From Aridibacter sp965216195 (GTDB lineage Bacteria > Acidobacteriota > Blastocatellia > Pyrinomonadales > Pyrinomonadaceae): a stretch of 64,000 nt of DNA. The notes beneath the pieces are model-generated. The model was not told where the DNA came from. It was given only the letters and a program-made list of their open reading frames with translations, and ran no database searches. The stretch spans positions 868,001-932,000 of the forward strand of contig OZ244151.1 in NCBI GenBank assembly GCA_965216195.1, in the 5' to 3' direction. Below are positions 51,293 to 61,700 of this stretch, piece after piece; the stretch's first letter is position 1; every line of letters starts with the position of its first letter. The position numbers and the translations under genes are program-made.

Positions 51293-52603
51293 ATGGAAAC
51301 TACGGACGAAAAGATAATTGAGGAAGTCGAAAAAAGCTCTTCGCCTGATGCGGATTTATCTGTAATAGATAAGCTGCGTCTGCTTCTCGATATCACCAAA
51401 ACAATTAGTCGTTCGCTCGACACCGAGGAAGTTTTGACGCTCTTAATGGACACTCTCGGCTCCCTGATTCCGTACGATGCCGCGGGGATTTATCTAATAG
51501 AAACCGATGACGACAAAAACAATCAGTATATTTTTCGTTCAAAAGTAATACGGGGTTATCGTATCAGTTTTGAGCAGATCGAACCGCAACTCAGACTTGG
51601 AGAGGGCTTTATCGGTTATGTCGCGCAGACTAGAAAGTCGTTGATATGTCCTGACGTTACGAAAGACGAAAGGTATTTCCCGGCGCGTAAAAGAACTAGA
51701 TCCGAACTGGTAACTCCGATCGTTTCAAATGAAAAAGTGATTGGAGTATTCGACCTGGAAAGCGATGAGTTAAACGCCTATGAGCGGGATGATTTAGCGG
51801 TTTTGGAAATGCTTGCGTCGCAGGTTGCGATAATTATCGAAAAAGCCGACCTTTACAATCAGCTAGTTGAAAAGAAACGTCTGAAAGCTCAACTCGAAAT
51901 TGCAAGAGAAGTTCAGCTAGAGCTTTTACCCGATGGTGATCCGGAAGTAGACGATTTTGATATGAGCGCCTATATTTTCCCAACCGAAGAAGTTTCCGGC
52001 GACTATTACGATTGGGTTAAGGTTTTTGATGACCAGGTGGCAATTATCGTGGCTGACGCCGTGGGCAAAGGCATTCCTGCCGCCCTTTTAATGGCATTTT
52101 TGCGTGCGTCAATGCGTGCCGGAGTGCAGATCGGATATGCACCACACATAGCGTTTTCAAAGGTCGGGAATTTGCTTTGGGATTCGGTAGAATCGCACCA
52201 ATTTATTACCGCAATTTATGGCATCTTTGATGCGACAAACCGCACATTTGTTTATTCAAACGCCGGTCATAACCCGCCGCTTTTGGTTGGCGAAGACGGA
52301 AAGCACAGGTTTGTTGAGTACGGTGATATGGCTCTCGGAATGTTTCGCGATACCCATTACCATCAACATTTCATACGGCTCGCGAAGGGGCAGGTTCTTG
52401 TTTTATACACCGACGGAATTACCGAAGCTGTCAACCAGGACGGTGAAGAGTATGGGCAGGAGCGTTTTGCGAAGCGAGTCCAGGACGGCTTGCACCTTTC
52501 AGCGAAGAAAATGATCGAGTTTATAAGGGAAGACATTGCCGTTTTCACTAAACAAACCTCGCTTAATGATGATGCAACTCTTTTTATTGTAAAAGCCCTT
52601 TAA
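51293..52603 (+). CDS. GAF-PP2C/SpoIIE-type Ser/Thr phosphatase
   Basis: The 436-residue protein has an N-terminal GAF domain (about 30-185, IPYDAAGIYLIE, LGEGFIGYVAQTRK), a short coiled linker (LVEKKRLKAQLEIAREVQLELLP), and a PP2C-like phosphatase domain with VSGDYYDW, VADAVGKGIPAALLMAFLRASMRA, NAGHNPPLLV and YTDGITEA, which supply the Mn-binding aspartates. This is an RsbU-type output module that usually dephosphorylates an anti-sigma antagonist. It is probably co-transcribed with the ImmA-like gene. No STAS or anti-sigma gene is adjacent. Confidence 0.88.
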   Translation: METTDEKIIEEVEKSSSPDADLSVIDKLRLLLDITKTISRSLDTEEVLTLLMDTLGSLIPYDAAGIYLIETDDDKNNQYIFRSKVIRGYRISFEQIEPQLRLGEGFIGYVAQTRKSLICPDVTKDERYFPARKRTRSELVTPIVSNEKVIGVFDLESDELNAYERDDLAVLEMLASQVAIIIEKADLYNQLVEKKRLKAQLEIAREVQLELLPDGDPEVDDFDMSAYIFPTEEVSGDYYDWVKVFDDQVAIIVADAVGKGIPAALLMAFLRASMRAGVQIGYAPHIAFSKVGNLLWDSVESHQFITAIYGIFDATNRTFVYSNAGHNPPLLVGEDGKHRFVEYGDMALGMFRDTHYHQHFIRLAKGQVLVLYTDGITEAVNQDGEEYGQERFAKRVQDGLHLSAKKMIEFIREDIAVFTKQTSLNDDATLFIVKAL

Positions 52604-52672
52604 AAATGAAGAAAGCGAAAGACGATTTCTCGACCTTCCGCGTTCCTTCTGTTGTCGGATATGAAAAAGGAC

Positions 52673-52930
52673 TTAATGCGTCGTCATCGATTCATGAGCG
52701 TTATAACCGCCCGGGACCAACGCCGAACTATAGTCACCGAAATTGATTGCCGTATCCTCACTTGAAAGCGCATAAACATCAATTCCGTGGGCATCGAAAA
52801 AGTCCGCAAGCTCAGCCGAGCTCGGGACGTAAACAACCTGTTCATAACCCATCTCCGCTCGAATTTCCAGAAGTCTCTCTATAACTTCAAGGGGAGCGAA
52901 ACATTTTACTGGGTCTTGGTAAGTAGCCAT
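52673..52930 (-). CDS. Small hypothetical protein
   Basis: An 85-residue protein starting MATYQDPVKCFAPLEVIERL, with an amphipathic helix and an alpha/beta stretch (MGYEQVVYVPSSAELADFFD, then GIDVYALSSED). Composition and codon pattern look coding. No family is recognised. It is transcribed opposite the phosphatase gene; a short plus-strand frame at 52606-52746 overlaps its 3' end and is judged less likely. Confidence 0.55.
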   Translation of the reverse strand: MATYQDPVKCFAPLEVIERLLEIRAEMGYEQVVYVPSSAELADFFDAHGIDVYALSSEDTAINFGDYSSALVPGGYNAHESMTTH

Positions 52931-53181
52931 ATGATTTTTGGGAAACGCCTCATTTTGTGAAGGCAAAAGTTGGATTGTAATATCGAGCTAAAGGTTGTTT
53001 TATTTTTTCGTGGCAACTCCAATTCACTAAAAATTCTCATAGTTTTAGAAAAACATTTACAATAAGCGTTTTACAGAAACGTCGAAAAAGCACGTAAATA
53101 TAGAGGAAAGTTGAAATTGAGGGTTGATTAACATAAACTTACCCCAAGACTTTCCCCGTAAATCGCCCTCAGGAGGTAGTT

Positions 53182-54474
53182 ATGCTTAAGAATCTGACGC
53201 GAGTTTTGTTTGTAGGCCTGGTTTGCGGAGCGTTCATCACGACCATGTACGGTCAGGAGGATCGGTCTTCAATTCGGGCAATCACGGGAAGCAAGTATGT
53301 GATTTCGGCAAAAGCCGGGGGCGTGAATCTTGTTCATGGTGAGGTTCGTGTTGAGCGAAAGGATTCTACCAGCGGGTACCTGGTTAAGGGCGATACACTC
53401 AAGGCGGGTGATCGTCTGATTTCGAGTTCAAATGCGAGGTCGGAGATTCTTCTAAACCCGGGTTCTTATGCAAGATTGGGAGCCAACACGGAGTTTGAGT
53501 TTGTTACGACGAATTTAAACAATTTGGCGGTTAAGCTAAATCGCGGTAGCGCTATTTTCGAAGTGTATGCAAACCGGGATTTCGTCATTTCCGTAATTAC
53601 GCCAAGTACGAGATTTTATTTAATCAAATCGGGCGTCTATCGAGTAGATGTTTCAGCAGATGGAACCAGTCGCCTGGAAGTTCACAGAGGTAGGGCGCAG
53701 GTTGGAAATTTGAATGCAACTATATTAAAGAAAGGGCGAAGTGTGGTCGTTAGAGGCGGTTCCGTTGAGGTTGCGAGGTTTAACCGGAAAGATCAGGACT
53801 CATTTGAGACGTGGAGCAGATACAGGTCAAAAACTCTCGCTCAGGCCAATGCAGACTTGCGTCGAAGTTCTGCGGTCAGGAACTCAATCTGGAGAGACTA
53901 CGTAAGGGGCGGGGACCTTTACGGGAACACCTTCGGAGTTTGGACGTATTCCTCGATTTTTGGAGGATATTGCTATCTTCCATTCAGAAACCGGCGAACG
54001 CCTTATGGTTTTGGCTTGAATCGAAATTTCGGAAGTTATGGATACTCGGTTGTCATTCAACAACCGAGACGGAATGTCGTTAGTTCTTTTAACCAAGGTT
54101 CCTCGGGCAATGAGGCGTCTGGCGAAACCGGAAGGCGCGGTGTAAGACGCGGTGGGCAAAGCGTCGACCCGGAAATCATCGAAGCTCGTCGGGAACGAAG
54201 GGGAAAACGTCTCGCGGAAGGCGCTAGTGGAGAGGGTGTAATTCGATCGCGCGATCAAAGGAGACGCGCGAATACGACCAGGCGTTCAAACGGTACTCGT
54301 CGTTCGACAACACAGAGGCGCTCCAGCGGATCAAGACGTTCAACAAGCCCTCGTCGTTCAAGCGGGCCGTCACGTCCGGTACGAAGATCAAGCCCACCTC
54401 CGAGGCGGTCATCGCCACCGCCGAGACGTAGCTCCCCGGTGAGAACAAAGGCATCGCCTAGAAACGATAACTAA
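53182..54474 (+). CDS. Exported FecR-domain protein with Arg/Ser-rich tail
   Basis: The 430-residue protein has a signal peptide (LFVGLVCGAFITTMYGQ), a FecR-like domain at about 40-195 (GDTLKAGDRLISSSNARSEI, LNRGSAIFEVYANRDF, and SGVYRVDVSADGTSRLEVHRG), then a Tyr/Arg region and a basic low-complexity tail with RRSS and PPPRRSS repeats. The FecR-like part is of the sugar-binding/structural type found in acidobacterial secreted proteins, not a sigma regulator. A strong AGGAGG lies at 53171-53176. A strong terminator follows. Confidence 0.83.
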   Translation: MLKNLTRVLFVGLVCGAFITTMYGQEDRSSIRAITGSKYVISAKAGGVNLVHGEVRVERKDSTSGYLVKGDTLKAGDRLISSSNARSEILLNPGSYARLGANTEFEFVTTNLNNLAVKLNRGSAIFEVYANRDFVISVITPSTRFYLIKSGVYRVDVSADGTSRLEVHRGRAQVGNLNATILKKGRSVVVRGGSVEVARFNRKDQDSFETWSRYRSKTLAQANADLRRSSAVRNSIWRDYVRGGDLYGNTFGVWTYSSIFGGYCYLPFRNRRTPYGFGLNRNFGSYGYSVVIQQPRRNVVSSFNQGSSGNEASGETGRRGVRRGGQSVDPEIIEARRERRGKRLAEGASGEGVIRSRDQRRRANTTRRSNGTRRSTTQRRSSGSRRSTSPRRSSGPSRPVRRSSPPPRRSSPPPRRSSPVRTKASPRNDN

Positions 54475-54483
54475 GTAGTATAG

Positions 54484-54514
54484 AAGCGGGAGAAACAGTC
54501 TCCCGCTTTTTTTT
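54484..54514 (+). terminator. Strong Rho-independent terminator after the FecR gene
   Basis: AAGCGGGAGA (54484-54493), loop AACAG, TCTCCCGCTT (54499-54508) is a perfect 10-bp stem followed by eight T. It starts ten bases after the stop codon and also abuts the convergent CPBP protease gene at 54513. Confidence 0.9.
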
Positions 54515-55412
54515 AAGTCAGTAGATAAACAATTGCTTCGCTGGGTTTTGTTGAGTCTAAATATTCCGGAAGATAAGGTTGAAGAATTAATAGCAATGAC
54601 TGGACTCCGTTAAAGACGAAATGGAAGAAAATGCAGGGAAGTAGATTATCTGTTTTTACGCGAATCAAAGTTATTACCAGGCTCAAACAGGTAAGTGTTA
54701 TCAACGTAGCAATGTCGCCCCAATATTGCGGAAAGTGTACCAAAGCGAAAACTAGCGTCACTAAAACAACGGCTGTAGCTACGTTAAAGGTTTTTTGAAA
54801 CGCCGAGTACAACACTCCTCTGTAAATTACCTCTTCAACAATTGGTGCTGAAAATGTCGCCATAAACGCCACCAGAAAAACTGCGTAACGTGAGCTTCGC
54901 AGCAACCGCATCATTTCGTTGTCCTGGTTTCCAAAAATCGATGTCGTCGCAATCGCAATTGCAAAAATTCCTATCAGAATCGCAATCGTGTGCCACCAGC
55001 GAAAACCGCCCCACTCCCAGCCGAGCATTTCCGTGAAAGAAAACTGGCGGAATCGCGTAACCAAAAACCAAGCAGCAATCAGGGTGATGATATGGGCTGG
55101 GATTATCGCGCCTATTTGCAGAAGAATAGCGGTTTGATCGTTAGTCAAAAATTTTGCTATCTGCTCCTGATTTGCGAAATTCGTGTTTTGCGAGATCGCG
55201 TAAGGTATTAGAACAATTGCCGGCACAAGCAAAATCAAAACCACGCTCAAAACCCAAAGCAAAAGAGCAGCGATGCTATTCCACGGCGGATTGTTTGGGG
55301 CATGGGACTCCTCCGGTACGGCAGGTGGTGGAGGCGGCTCGAATGCGTCGGTTGCTTCTTGATTGATGTTTTCCACGTTAAAAAGTGTAGCTAAAGAAAT
55401 GGTTTCTGCCAA
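54513..55412 (-). CDS. CPBP-family intramembrane metalloprotease
   Basis: The 299-residue protein has a Pro-rich cytosolic N-terminus (EPPPPPAVPEE) and about eight membrane helices. The CPBP/Abi motifs are present: EEVIYRGVLY (Glu193, Glu194, Arg198), LVFALVHFPQYWGD with a second metal histidine, and FFHFVFNGVQ with the third. Family members cleave CAAX-type or other membrane substrates, or act in bacteriocin immunity. Nothing adjacent suggests the substrate. Confidence 0.85.
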   Translation of the reverse strand: MAETISLATLFNVENINQEATDAFEPPPPPAVPEESHAPNNPPWNSIAALLLWVLSVVLILLVPAIVLIPYAISQNTNFANQEQIAKFLTNDQTAILLQIGAIIPAHIITLIAAWFLVTRFRQFSFTEMLGWEWGGFRWWHTIAILIGIFAIAIATTSIFGNQDNEMMRLLRSSRYAVFLVAFMATFSAPIVEEVIYRGVLYSAFQKTFNVATAVVLVTLVFALVHFPQYWGDIATLITLTCLSLVITLIRVKTDNLLPCIFFHFVFNGVQSLLLILQPYLPEYLDSTKPSEAIVYLLT

Positions 55413-55483
55413 ATTGAGTAAACAAACGTGATTTTTACGAGACCTCTTGAATTAAGTTTCAAAAAACGATAGGCTGTAATCCC

Positions 55484-56299
55484 GTGGAGGCACACGGGGA
55501 AAATCCCGAAAAAAACGTAGTTGCAGTAATTCCGGCGAGGTATAGATCTACCCGTTTGGAAGGGAAATTGTTGCTTGAAATAGACGGTAAGCCCCTGATT
55601 TTGCACACTTTAGAGCGAGCTAAGAAGGCTTCAAATATTTCTCGTGTGATAGTGGCGACAGACGACGAGCGTATTTTGAAGGTTGCGCAAGATAGTGGAA
55701 GTGAAGCGGTTTTGACTTCAGCAGATCACCGTTCGGGGAGTGACCGAATTGCCGAGGTTGCGGAGAGACTTCCGATCAGATCGATAATCGTAAATGTTCA
55801 GGGTGATGAGCCTTTGATATCTCCGCGGACGATTGAAAAAGCTGTCGATGCGATTTTGGAGAATGAATTGGCCGACATCGCAACAACCTGCGAAAGTATT
55901 TTAGATTTTCGCGATGTTTTAAATCCAAATGTTGTAAAGGTAGTTTGCGATTCCGAAGGTTACGCGCTGTATTTTTCGCGTTCGCCGGTGCCGTTTCCAA
56001 GAGCCGATAATTTAGAGCAAGAATCATTGGAAAAAGCGTTTGAAGGCGATCCGGATCTCGTTTCTGCATATTATAAACATACCGGACTTTATGTTTATAG
56101 GCGTGAATTTTTGCTGAAATATTCAAAATGGGAGCAATCACCACTTGAGAAAACGGAGAGATTAGAGCAATTGCGCGTGCTCGAAAATGGAGGCAAAATT
56201 AAGGTAGTTGAAGTTTCGGAAACCTCAATCGGAGTCGATACGCGAAACGATTTTGAAAAGGTTAAGGAACTTATCGAAACTAAGGAGCCAGCATATTAG
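55484..56299 (+). CDS. kdsB: CMP-KDO synthetase
   Basis: The 271-residue enzyme activates KDO with CTP for LPS core synthesis. Motifs: VAVIPARYRSTRLEGKLL (13-30), RVIVATDDERI, TSADHRSGSDRIAEV and NVQGDEPLISPRTIE. It uses a GTG start with no clear Shine-Dalgarno. kdsA and lpxC are also in the window, and pyrG, which makes the CTP substrate, is two genes downstream. Confidence 0.93.
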   Translation: MEAHGENPEKNVVAVIPARYRSTRLEGKLLLEIDGKPLILHTLERAKKASNISRVIVATDDERILKVAQDSGSEAVLTSADHRSGSDRIAEVAERLPIRSIIVNVQGDEPLISPRTIEKAVDAILENELADIATTCESILDFRDVLNPNVVKVVCDSEGYALYFSRSPVPFPRADNLEQESLEKAFEGDPDLVSAYYKHTGLYVYRREFLLKYSKWEQSPLEKTERLEQLRVLENGGKIKVVEVSETSIGVDTRNDFEKVKELIETKEPAY

Positions 56300-56303
56300 T
56301 TTT

Positions 56304-56597
56304 ATGGGCGATTGGCTAGGATTGGGATTTTTCGTCTTGCTCGTAGTAGGAGCTTTTGCCGGGCTCAGGATTCTGGGTAGTCAAAAAACTCGTTCATCCG
56401 AGGAGTTTGAAAAAGGAGCTGCGGAAGGCGCATCTTTATTATCTGCAGGGGTTAACGCTATAAACGGAATGCTAAACCCGGAAGTGGCGAAAGGAAATGA
56501 GGCGGTCAAAGAATTAAAAAAAGGCACTTATAATAAGAAACAAAGCGATGGGAAATCGCTTGGGAAGACAAATAGCGGGAGAGGAAATGACAGATAG
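56304..56597 (+). CDS. Small single-pass membrane protein, unknown
   Basis: A 97-residue protein starting MGDWLGLGFFVLLVVGAFAGLRIL, one membrane helix near the start, then a soluble, Lys/Gly-rich tail. It begins four bases after the kdsB stop and overlaps the pyrG start by 11 bases, so it is probably translated from the same message as both. Function unknown. Confidence 0.7.
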   Translation: MGDWLGLGFFVLLVVGAFAGLRILGSQKTRSSEEFEKGAAEGASLLSAGVNAINGMLNPEVAKGNEAVKELKKGTYNKKQSDGKSLGKTNSGRGNDR

Positions 56598-58320
56598 ACG
56601 GACTAAATACATTTTTGTTACGGGCGGAGTGGTTTCAAGTTTGGGAAAAGGTTTGGCCGCGAGTTCGATCGGGTGCTTACTTGAAAGTCGCGGTGCAAGC
56701 GTGAGTCTGATGAAACTCGATCCATACATCAATGTCGATCCCGGGACAATGTCGCCTTTTCAACACGGCGAGGTTTTCGTTACTGACGACGGCGCCGAAA
56801 CCGATCTCGATCTTGGGCATTATGAACGATTTACTGACGCAAAAATGTCGCAGGCAAACAACTGGACGAGTGGCGGAATTTACCTGTCAGTCATTGAAAA
56901 AGAGCGTCGCGGCGATTATCTCGGCAAGACAATTCAGGTTATTCCTCATATTACCGATCGAATCAAAAAAGCCGTCCGGCATGTTGCGGATACGGAAAAA
57001 CCGGATGTTTTGATCGTCGAGATCGGTGGAACGGTCGGCGATATCGAATCCTTGCCGTTTATGGAAGCTATTCGTCAGATGGGCAACGAGGAGGGCAGTG
57101 ACAATGCGATTTTTGTACACGTTACGCTCGTTCCGTACATTGCCGCAGCGGGCGAACTAAAAACAAAACCAACCCAACATAGTGTTCGCGAACTGCGTGA
57201 GATTGGTATCGCTCCAGACATTTTGCTTTGTCGTTCGGACCGGGCTTTACCGCGTGAGCTACGCAAAAAGATCGCTCTCTTTTGTAATGTCCAGGAACAC
57301 GCGGTGATTTCCGCACTCGATGTGGGAACTATTTATGAAGTTCCGCTTGCGTTTCATGAACAGGGACTTGATGAGCTAATTGTTGACGCACTTGATATGA
57401 AGAGCGAATTCTCGACTGCTGATTTGAAAGACTGGCGCAAGCTCGTTTCGACCATAAAAGAACCTGGCGAAGGTGAAGTGAAAATCGGTATTGTTGGGAA
57501 ATACGTCGAGCTGGAAGATTCTTACAAGTCACTTCGAGAAGCACTCACTCACGCCGGCGTTGCGAATAATTTGAAAGTTAACGTTGAGTGGGTCGAATCC
57601 GAAAAGTTAATGAAGGACGATTATGAAACACGCCTGCAGGACTTTGATGCGATCCTGGTGCCGGGCGGATTTGGAAAACGTGGAGTAGCAGGCATGATTC
57701 GTGCGATAAAATATGCTCGGAAATCCGGAACTCCGTATTTTGGAATTTGCCTTGGTATGCAAACCGCATGCATTGAGTTTGCCCAAAATGTATGCGATAT
57801 GAAAGATGCGGATTCTACTGAGTTTCGAGAGGATACGCCGGAACCCGTCATATTTAAGCTTCGCGATTTGGTTGACGTTGAAGAACTTGGTGGAACCATG
57901 CGCCTCGGCGCCTGGGACTGCGATTTGAAGAAGGGAAGTCTTGCTCAGGAGGTATATCGCGGAGAGGATCAGATATCCGAAAGGCACAGACATCGTTTTG
58001 AGTTTAACCCTGAATTTAGGACTGCGCTCGAGCGAAAAGGGATGATTTTCAGCGGAATCTCCCCAAACAAAAAGTTTGTAGAAATGGTTGAGCTTCCGAG
58101 GGATGTTCATCCATTCTTTGTCGGATGTCAGTTTCATCCTGAGTACAAATCTAAGCCTCTAAACGCCCACCCATTGTTTGTTTCGTTCGTTGAGGCGGCG
58201 TGGAAAAACCGCGTTAGAAGCGAGAATTTGAAGGATGATGTTACGAGACAAAAACGAGTCGTTTCAGATGCCTCGGAGGTTGAAGTAAAAAAAAAGGCGG
58301 CTAGTGTTTCTGACGACTAA
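56587..58320 (+). CDS. pyrG: CTP synthase
   Basis: The 577-residue enzyme makes CTP from UTP, ATP and glutamine. The amidoligase half has YIFVTGGVVSSLGKGLAASS (8-27) and SLMKLDPYINVDPGTMSP; the glutaminase half has YFGICLGMQTACIEF with the catalytic cysteine and CQFHPEYKSKP with the histidine. I start it at 56587 (GGGAGAGGAA upstream); an in-frame Met at 56548 adds 13 residues. A terminator follows at 58348. It overlaps the small membrane gene by 11 bases. Confidence 0.95.
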   Translation: MTDRRTKYIFVTGGVVSSLGKGLAASSIGCLLESRGASVSLMKLDPYINVDPGTMSPFQHGEVFVTDDGAETDLDLGHYERFTDAKMSQANNWTSGGIYLSVIEKERRGDYLGKTIQVIPHITDRIKKAVRHVADTEKPDVLIVEIGGTVGDIESLPFMEAIRQMGNEEGSDNAIFVHVTLVPYIAAAGELKTKPTQHSVRELREIGIAPDILLCRSDRALPRELRKKIALFCNVQEHAVISALDVGTIYEVPLAFHEQGLDELIVDALDMKSEFSTADLKDWRKLVSTIKEPGEGEVKIGIVGKYVELEDSYKSLREALTHAGVANNLKVNVEWVESEKLMKDDYETRLQDFDAILVPGGFGKRGVAGMIRAIKYARKSGTPYFGICLGMQTACIEFAQNVCDMKDADSTEFREDTPEPVIFKLRDLVDVEELGGTMRLGAWDCDLKKGSLAQEVYRGEDQISERHRHRFEFNPEFRTALERKGMIFSGISPNKKFVEMVELPRDVHPFFVGCQFHPEYKSKPLNAHPLFVSFVEAAWKNRVRSENLKDDVTRQKRVVSDASEVEVKKKAASVSDD

Positions 58321-58721
58321 CTGTTTCTAAGATATTGTAAATTGTTCAAAGCCTCGTATTTGCGGGGCTTTTTCCATTTTTTTGGTTTGTTAGTCGAATT
58401 ATCGTAAACGCTCTGTCCGACAACGAATTTGAAAACCAACCTTTTTTTCAAATGAATCTAAAAAAAATCTAAAACAATTTTTGCCGTTCCTGAGTTTTAG
58501 CTTTTGTAGCTTTTTGAAATCTCAAAATAAAGTCAATTCCGACCACAACCCTATAAAATCCGTAAAAAGGGAACAAAACTTGCTCTTTCAACCGCTATTA
58601 GTTGAACTATCTCGATCTGATTAATCCTGTTCGATGCACTAGGTCACGACGTAATTTGGAGCGAGAAAGTTTTTCAACCGATCTTGATAGATTTATACAT
58701 ATTAGTAGCGAGGAGGAAAGA
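58321..58721. other. Gene-free leader of the TonB-dependent receptor
   Basis: After the pyrG terminator (58348-58373) come about 350 bases of AT-rich DNA with no gene. It ends in a strong AGGAGG Shine-Dalgarno at 58711-58716. I see a TATAAA-like stretch near 58551 but no matching -35. The leader could be regulatory. Confidence 0.5.
58348..58373 (+). terminator. Rho-independent terminator after pyrG
   Basis: AAAGCCTCG (58348-58356) pairs with CGGGGCTTT (58363-58371) through one wobble, loop TATTTG, then T-run. It lies 28 bases after the pyrG stop. Confidence 0.8.
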
Positions 58722-61700
58722 ATGGAGTACAAGAGAAATATTTTAGCGGAAACATTCGCAATGCCATTAAAATTTAAATTGTTTAAATTTACGGTTTTGG
58801 CGATTGTTTCCCTTACAGCAGTGTTTGTAGTGTTAGGACAAGGAAATCTTGGTACAGTTTCTGGTGTCGTCACCGATTCAAATGGTGATGCGATCGTTGG
58901 CGCAACTGTAACGGTTACCGATTTGGATAAAGGGACAAAACGAAGTACGACTACAAATGAATCAGGGATTTACGTGATTCCAAATCTAGTTGTTGGAAAT
59001 TATTCGGTTATCGCTAGCGCGAGTGGTTTCCAAGAAAAAAAAGTGGGAAATATTAGGGTATCGGTGGCGGCCACAAATCCGGTAAGAATCATCTTGTCGG
59101 CTACTGGAGTTACAGGAGTCGTTAATATTACGGCAGGTGATGAGTCGCTTACGGTAAACACAAATGATCAACAGCTTTCAACTCTAATTGATAATAAGAA
59201 GATCCTGGATTTGCCATTGCTTTCGAGGAATCCCAACACCCTTGTACTATTGGCACCAGGAGTTACAACTTCTAATGGTGGGCAGGGCGGCGTTAGCGTA
59301 AACGGTCAACGTGAAAGAAATAACAACTTTTTACTTGACGGTGTAGATAATAATGATGCGTCGGTTCCAGGTTTTCTTGGTGGACAAGCAACTCCAAGTA
59401 TTGACGCTACCGAAGAGTTTCGAGTAATTACGAGCAATTTTTTACCCGAATATGGAAGAAATTCCGGTGCGATAATTACGGTCGCCACAAAGGGCGGAAC
59501 TAACGAGTTTCACGGTGGAGCTTATATTTTCTACCGTTCAGATGCTTTTGATGCGAGAAACTTTTTTGACGGTGCCAACCCAAGTCCGTTACAGCGGCGA
59601 CAGTACGGAGCGAGCATTGGTGGTCCGATCCACTTTCTGAATTTTGGTGAAGGCGTACCCGCGCACTACGACGGTGAAGACAGGTCATTCTTTTTCTTTA
59701 ATATTGAAAGGGATCTTGACGACCGCGGGTTTACGCGTTCGAGAACAGTGCCTTCGGCACAAGCTCGGCAGGGTATATTCGATCTTTCATCGCTTGGTTT
59801 GGGTGTTATTGATGCAAGACCGGGAAGCCAGAACAATGTGGTTAACTCACTGATTGGCCTTCCTGGAGATCGGAATATAATTCCGAGCCTACAGGCTTTC
59901 CTCGATCAGTATCCATTGGGAAATTCTCCTGGACAAGGTTCGCTGCCGGGGGTTTTTGATACCTTTAACTTTGGAACTCAGACAAACAACAAGAGTTTCC
60001 AACTCTCGACTCGAATCGACCATAAATTTAATGACAGTCATTCGATTCGGGGGAGTTTTACGTATACTGATGGAGAATTCGAATTTTGCTGTGAAACCTT
60101 TCCTGGGCTTGACGATTCGATCAAGAGTCCGCAAACGGGATGGAACTACACAACCAGCTTTAGCTCGGCTTTCGGAACCAATCTCTTCAACGAGTTCCGA
60201 CTAGGACTAAACGAAAGCGATACATTTTTTACGGGGGCTGGAGATGCCGGCGTGTCGACGACCGCAGCCGATGCGGCGTTGAATGCAATCAACGGAGCTG
60301 GTTCCGCAGTTATCGATTTTTCCGGAGCAAACGGCTCCTACATAAATTTTGCTCCTAGCGGCTTGACGAGCCTGGCTTCGTTTAGCACTCAAGGTGGGCT
60401 GAGAGCGACAAATTCGCTTTCTGATTTTGTTACGGTGCTGAGCGGTAACCACCAATTCAGATTTGGAGGAGAAGCCCGATTCGTGAAATCTACCGGTCCA
60501 ACCAACTTTGGAAGGCAGGAGAGTCTAACGTTTAGCGTACCAACTACTTTCGGGTTTCCGATACTAGCCGATAATCAGGGAAATCTGCTTTCGACTTCGG
60601 GAATTTTGGGAACCGTTCAGAATTTCGCCAGTTATTTATACGGCTTTGTCGCTAACCAGTCACAATCGCAGTACTTTGATGGCGCGGGCAACCGGCGCGC
60701 GGATGACTCTAGGAAGTTCCGTCAGAATGAATTCGACGTGTTTTTTCAGGACACTTGGAAGATTCGTCCGAATTTGACTCTAAATTATGGTACTCGGTGG
60801 GAATTCAAGGGAGTGCCGTATGAGACGAGCGGATTGCTTTCTAACCTAGTAGATCATGATCCAAGCGGGGCAACTCCGGCGGGAGGATTTGAGTTTCATA
60901 TTCTTCAGGGGAACGATTTGCTTTACAACAATGATTGGGATAATTGGGCTCCTAGAGTTGGATTTGCCTATAGTCCGAATTTTGGTGGCGGGTTTCTGCA
61001 TACCTTGTTCGGTGATTCCGGGCAGACGTCTATCCGAGGAGGTTACGGTATATTCTATGACCGAATTTTTGGAAATTTATTCGGTAACGCTCGCGGCAAC
61101 GCGCCGTTTCAGCAGGACCTGTCAGCCTTTGTTGGCACATACATAGAAAATATTTCAAGGCCGACGGACCTTACTTCCTCTAGGTTTGTAACTGACGGCA
61201 CTTTCGCATTTCCTGTTTTATTCCCGCTTCCAGGAAACAATACGTTTCAAAGTAAGTTCGAAACGCCTTATACCCAGAGTTGGAATATCGGTATTCAGAG
61301 ACAATTCACCAGTTCGGTTCTGATGGAGGTTAACTATGTTGGGACAAGAGCTGTTCACCAGATCAGGGTTGTGGACGGCAATCGAGTAAGTGTGGATCGT
61401 GTAAACGCCCTAACGGGTTCAACTAATACGATCAACCCATTCAGTGGTTTCACAAACTTTCTCAACGGTTCGCTAAACACCGCTTTCTTTAACTCGGCTT
61501 TGAATGCAACGGTAGGGAATGCAGTTTACCACGCGGGTCAATTTAAGGTTACGAAGCGGTTGGATAGTTCTAGGTTTGGGGATGGTCAATTTCAGGCCTT
61601 CTACACCTGGAGTCATTCGATCGACGATGCTACTGATCCGATATCTTCGCAAAACGGTGAAAGAAGTTTCCCAAGGGATTCATCTGGATTCGTTGGCGGG

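Noticed and set aside
52606..52746. A 46-codon plus-strand frame starting two bases after the phosphatase gene
   Set aside because: It overlaps the better-looking minus-strand gene at 52673-52930, has no Shine-Dalgarno, and resembles no family.
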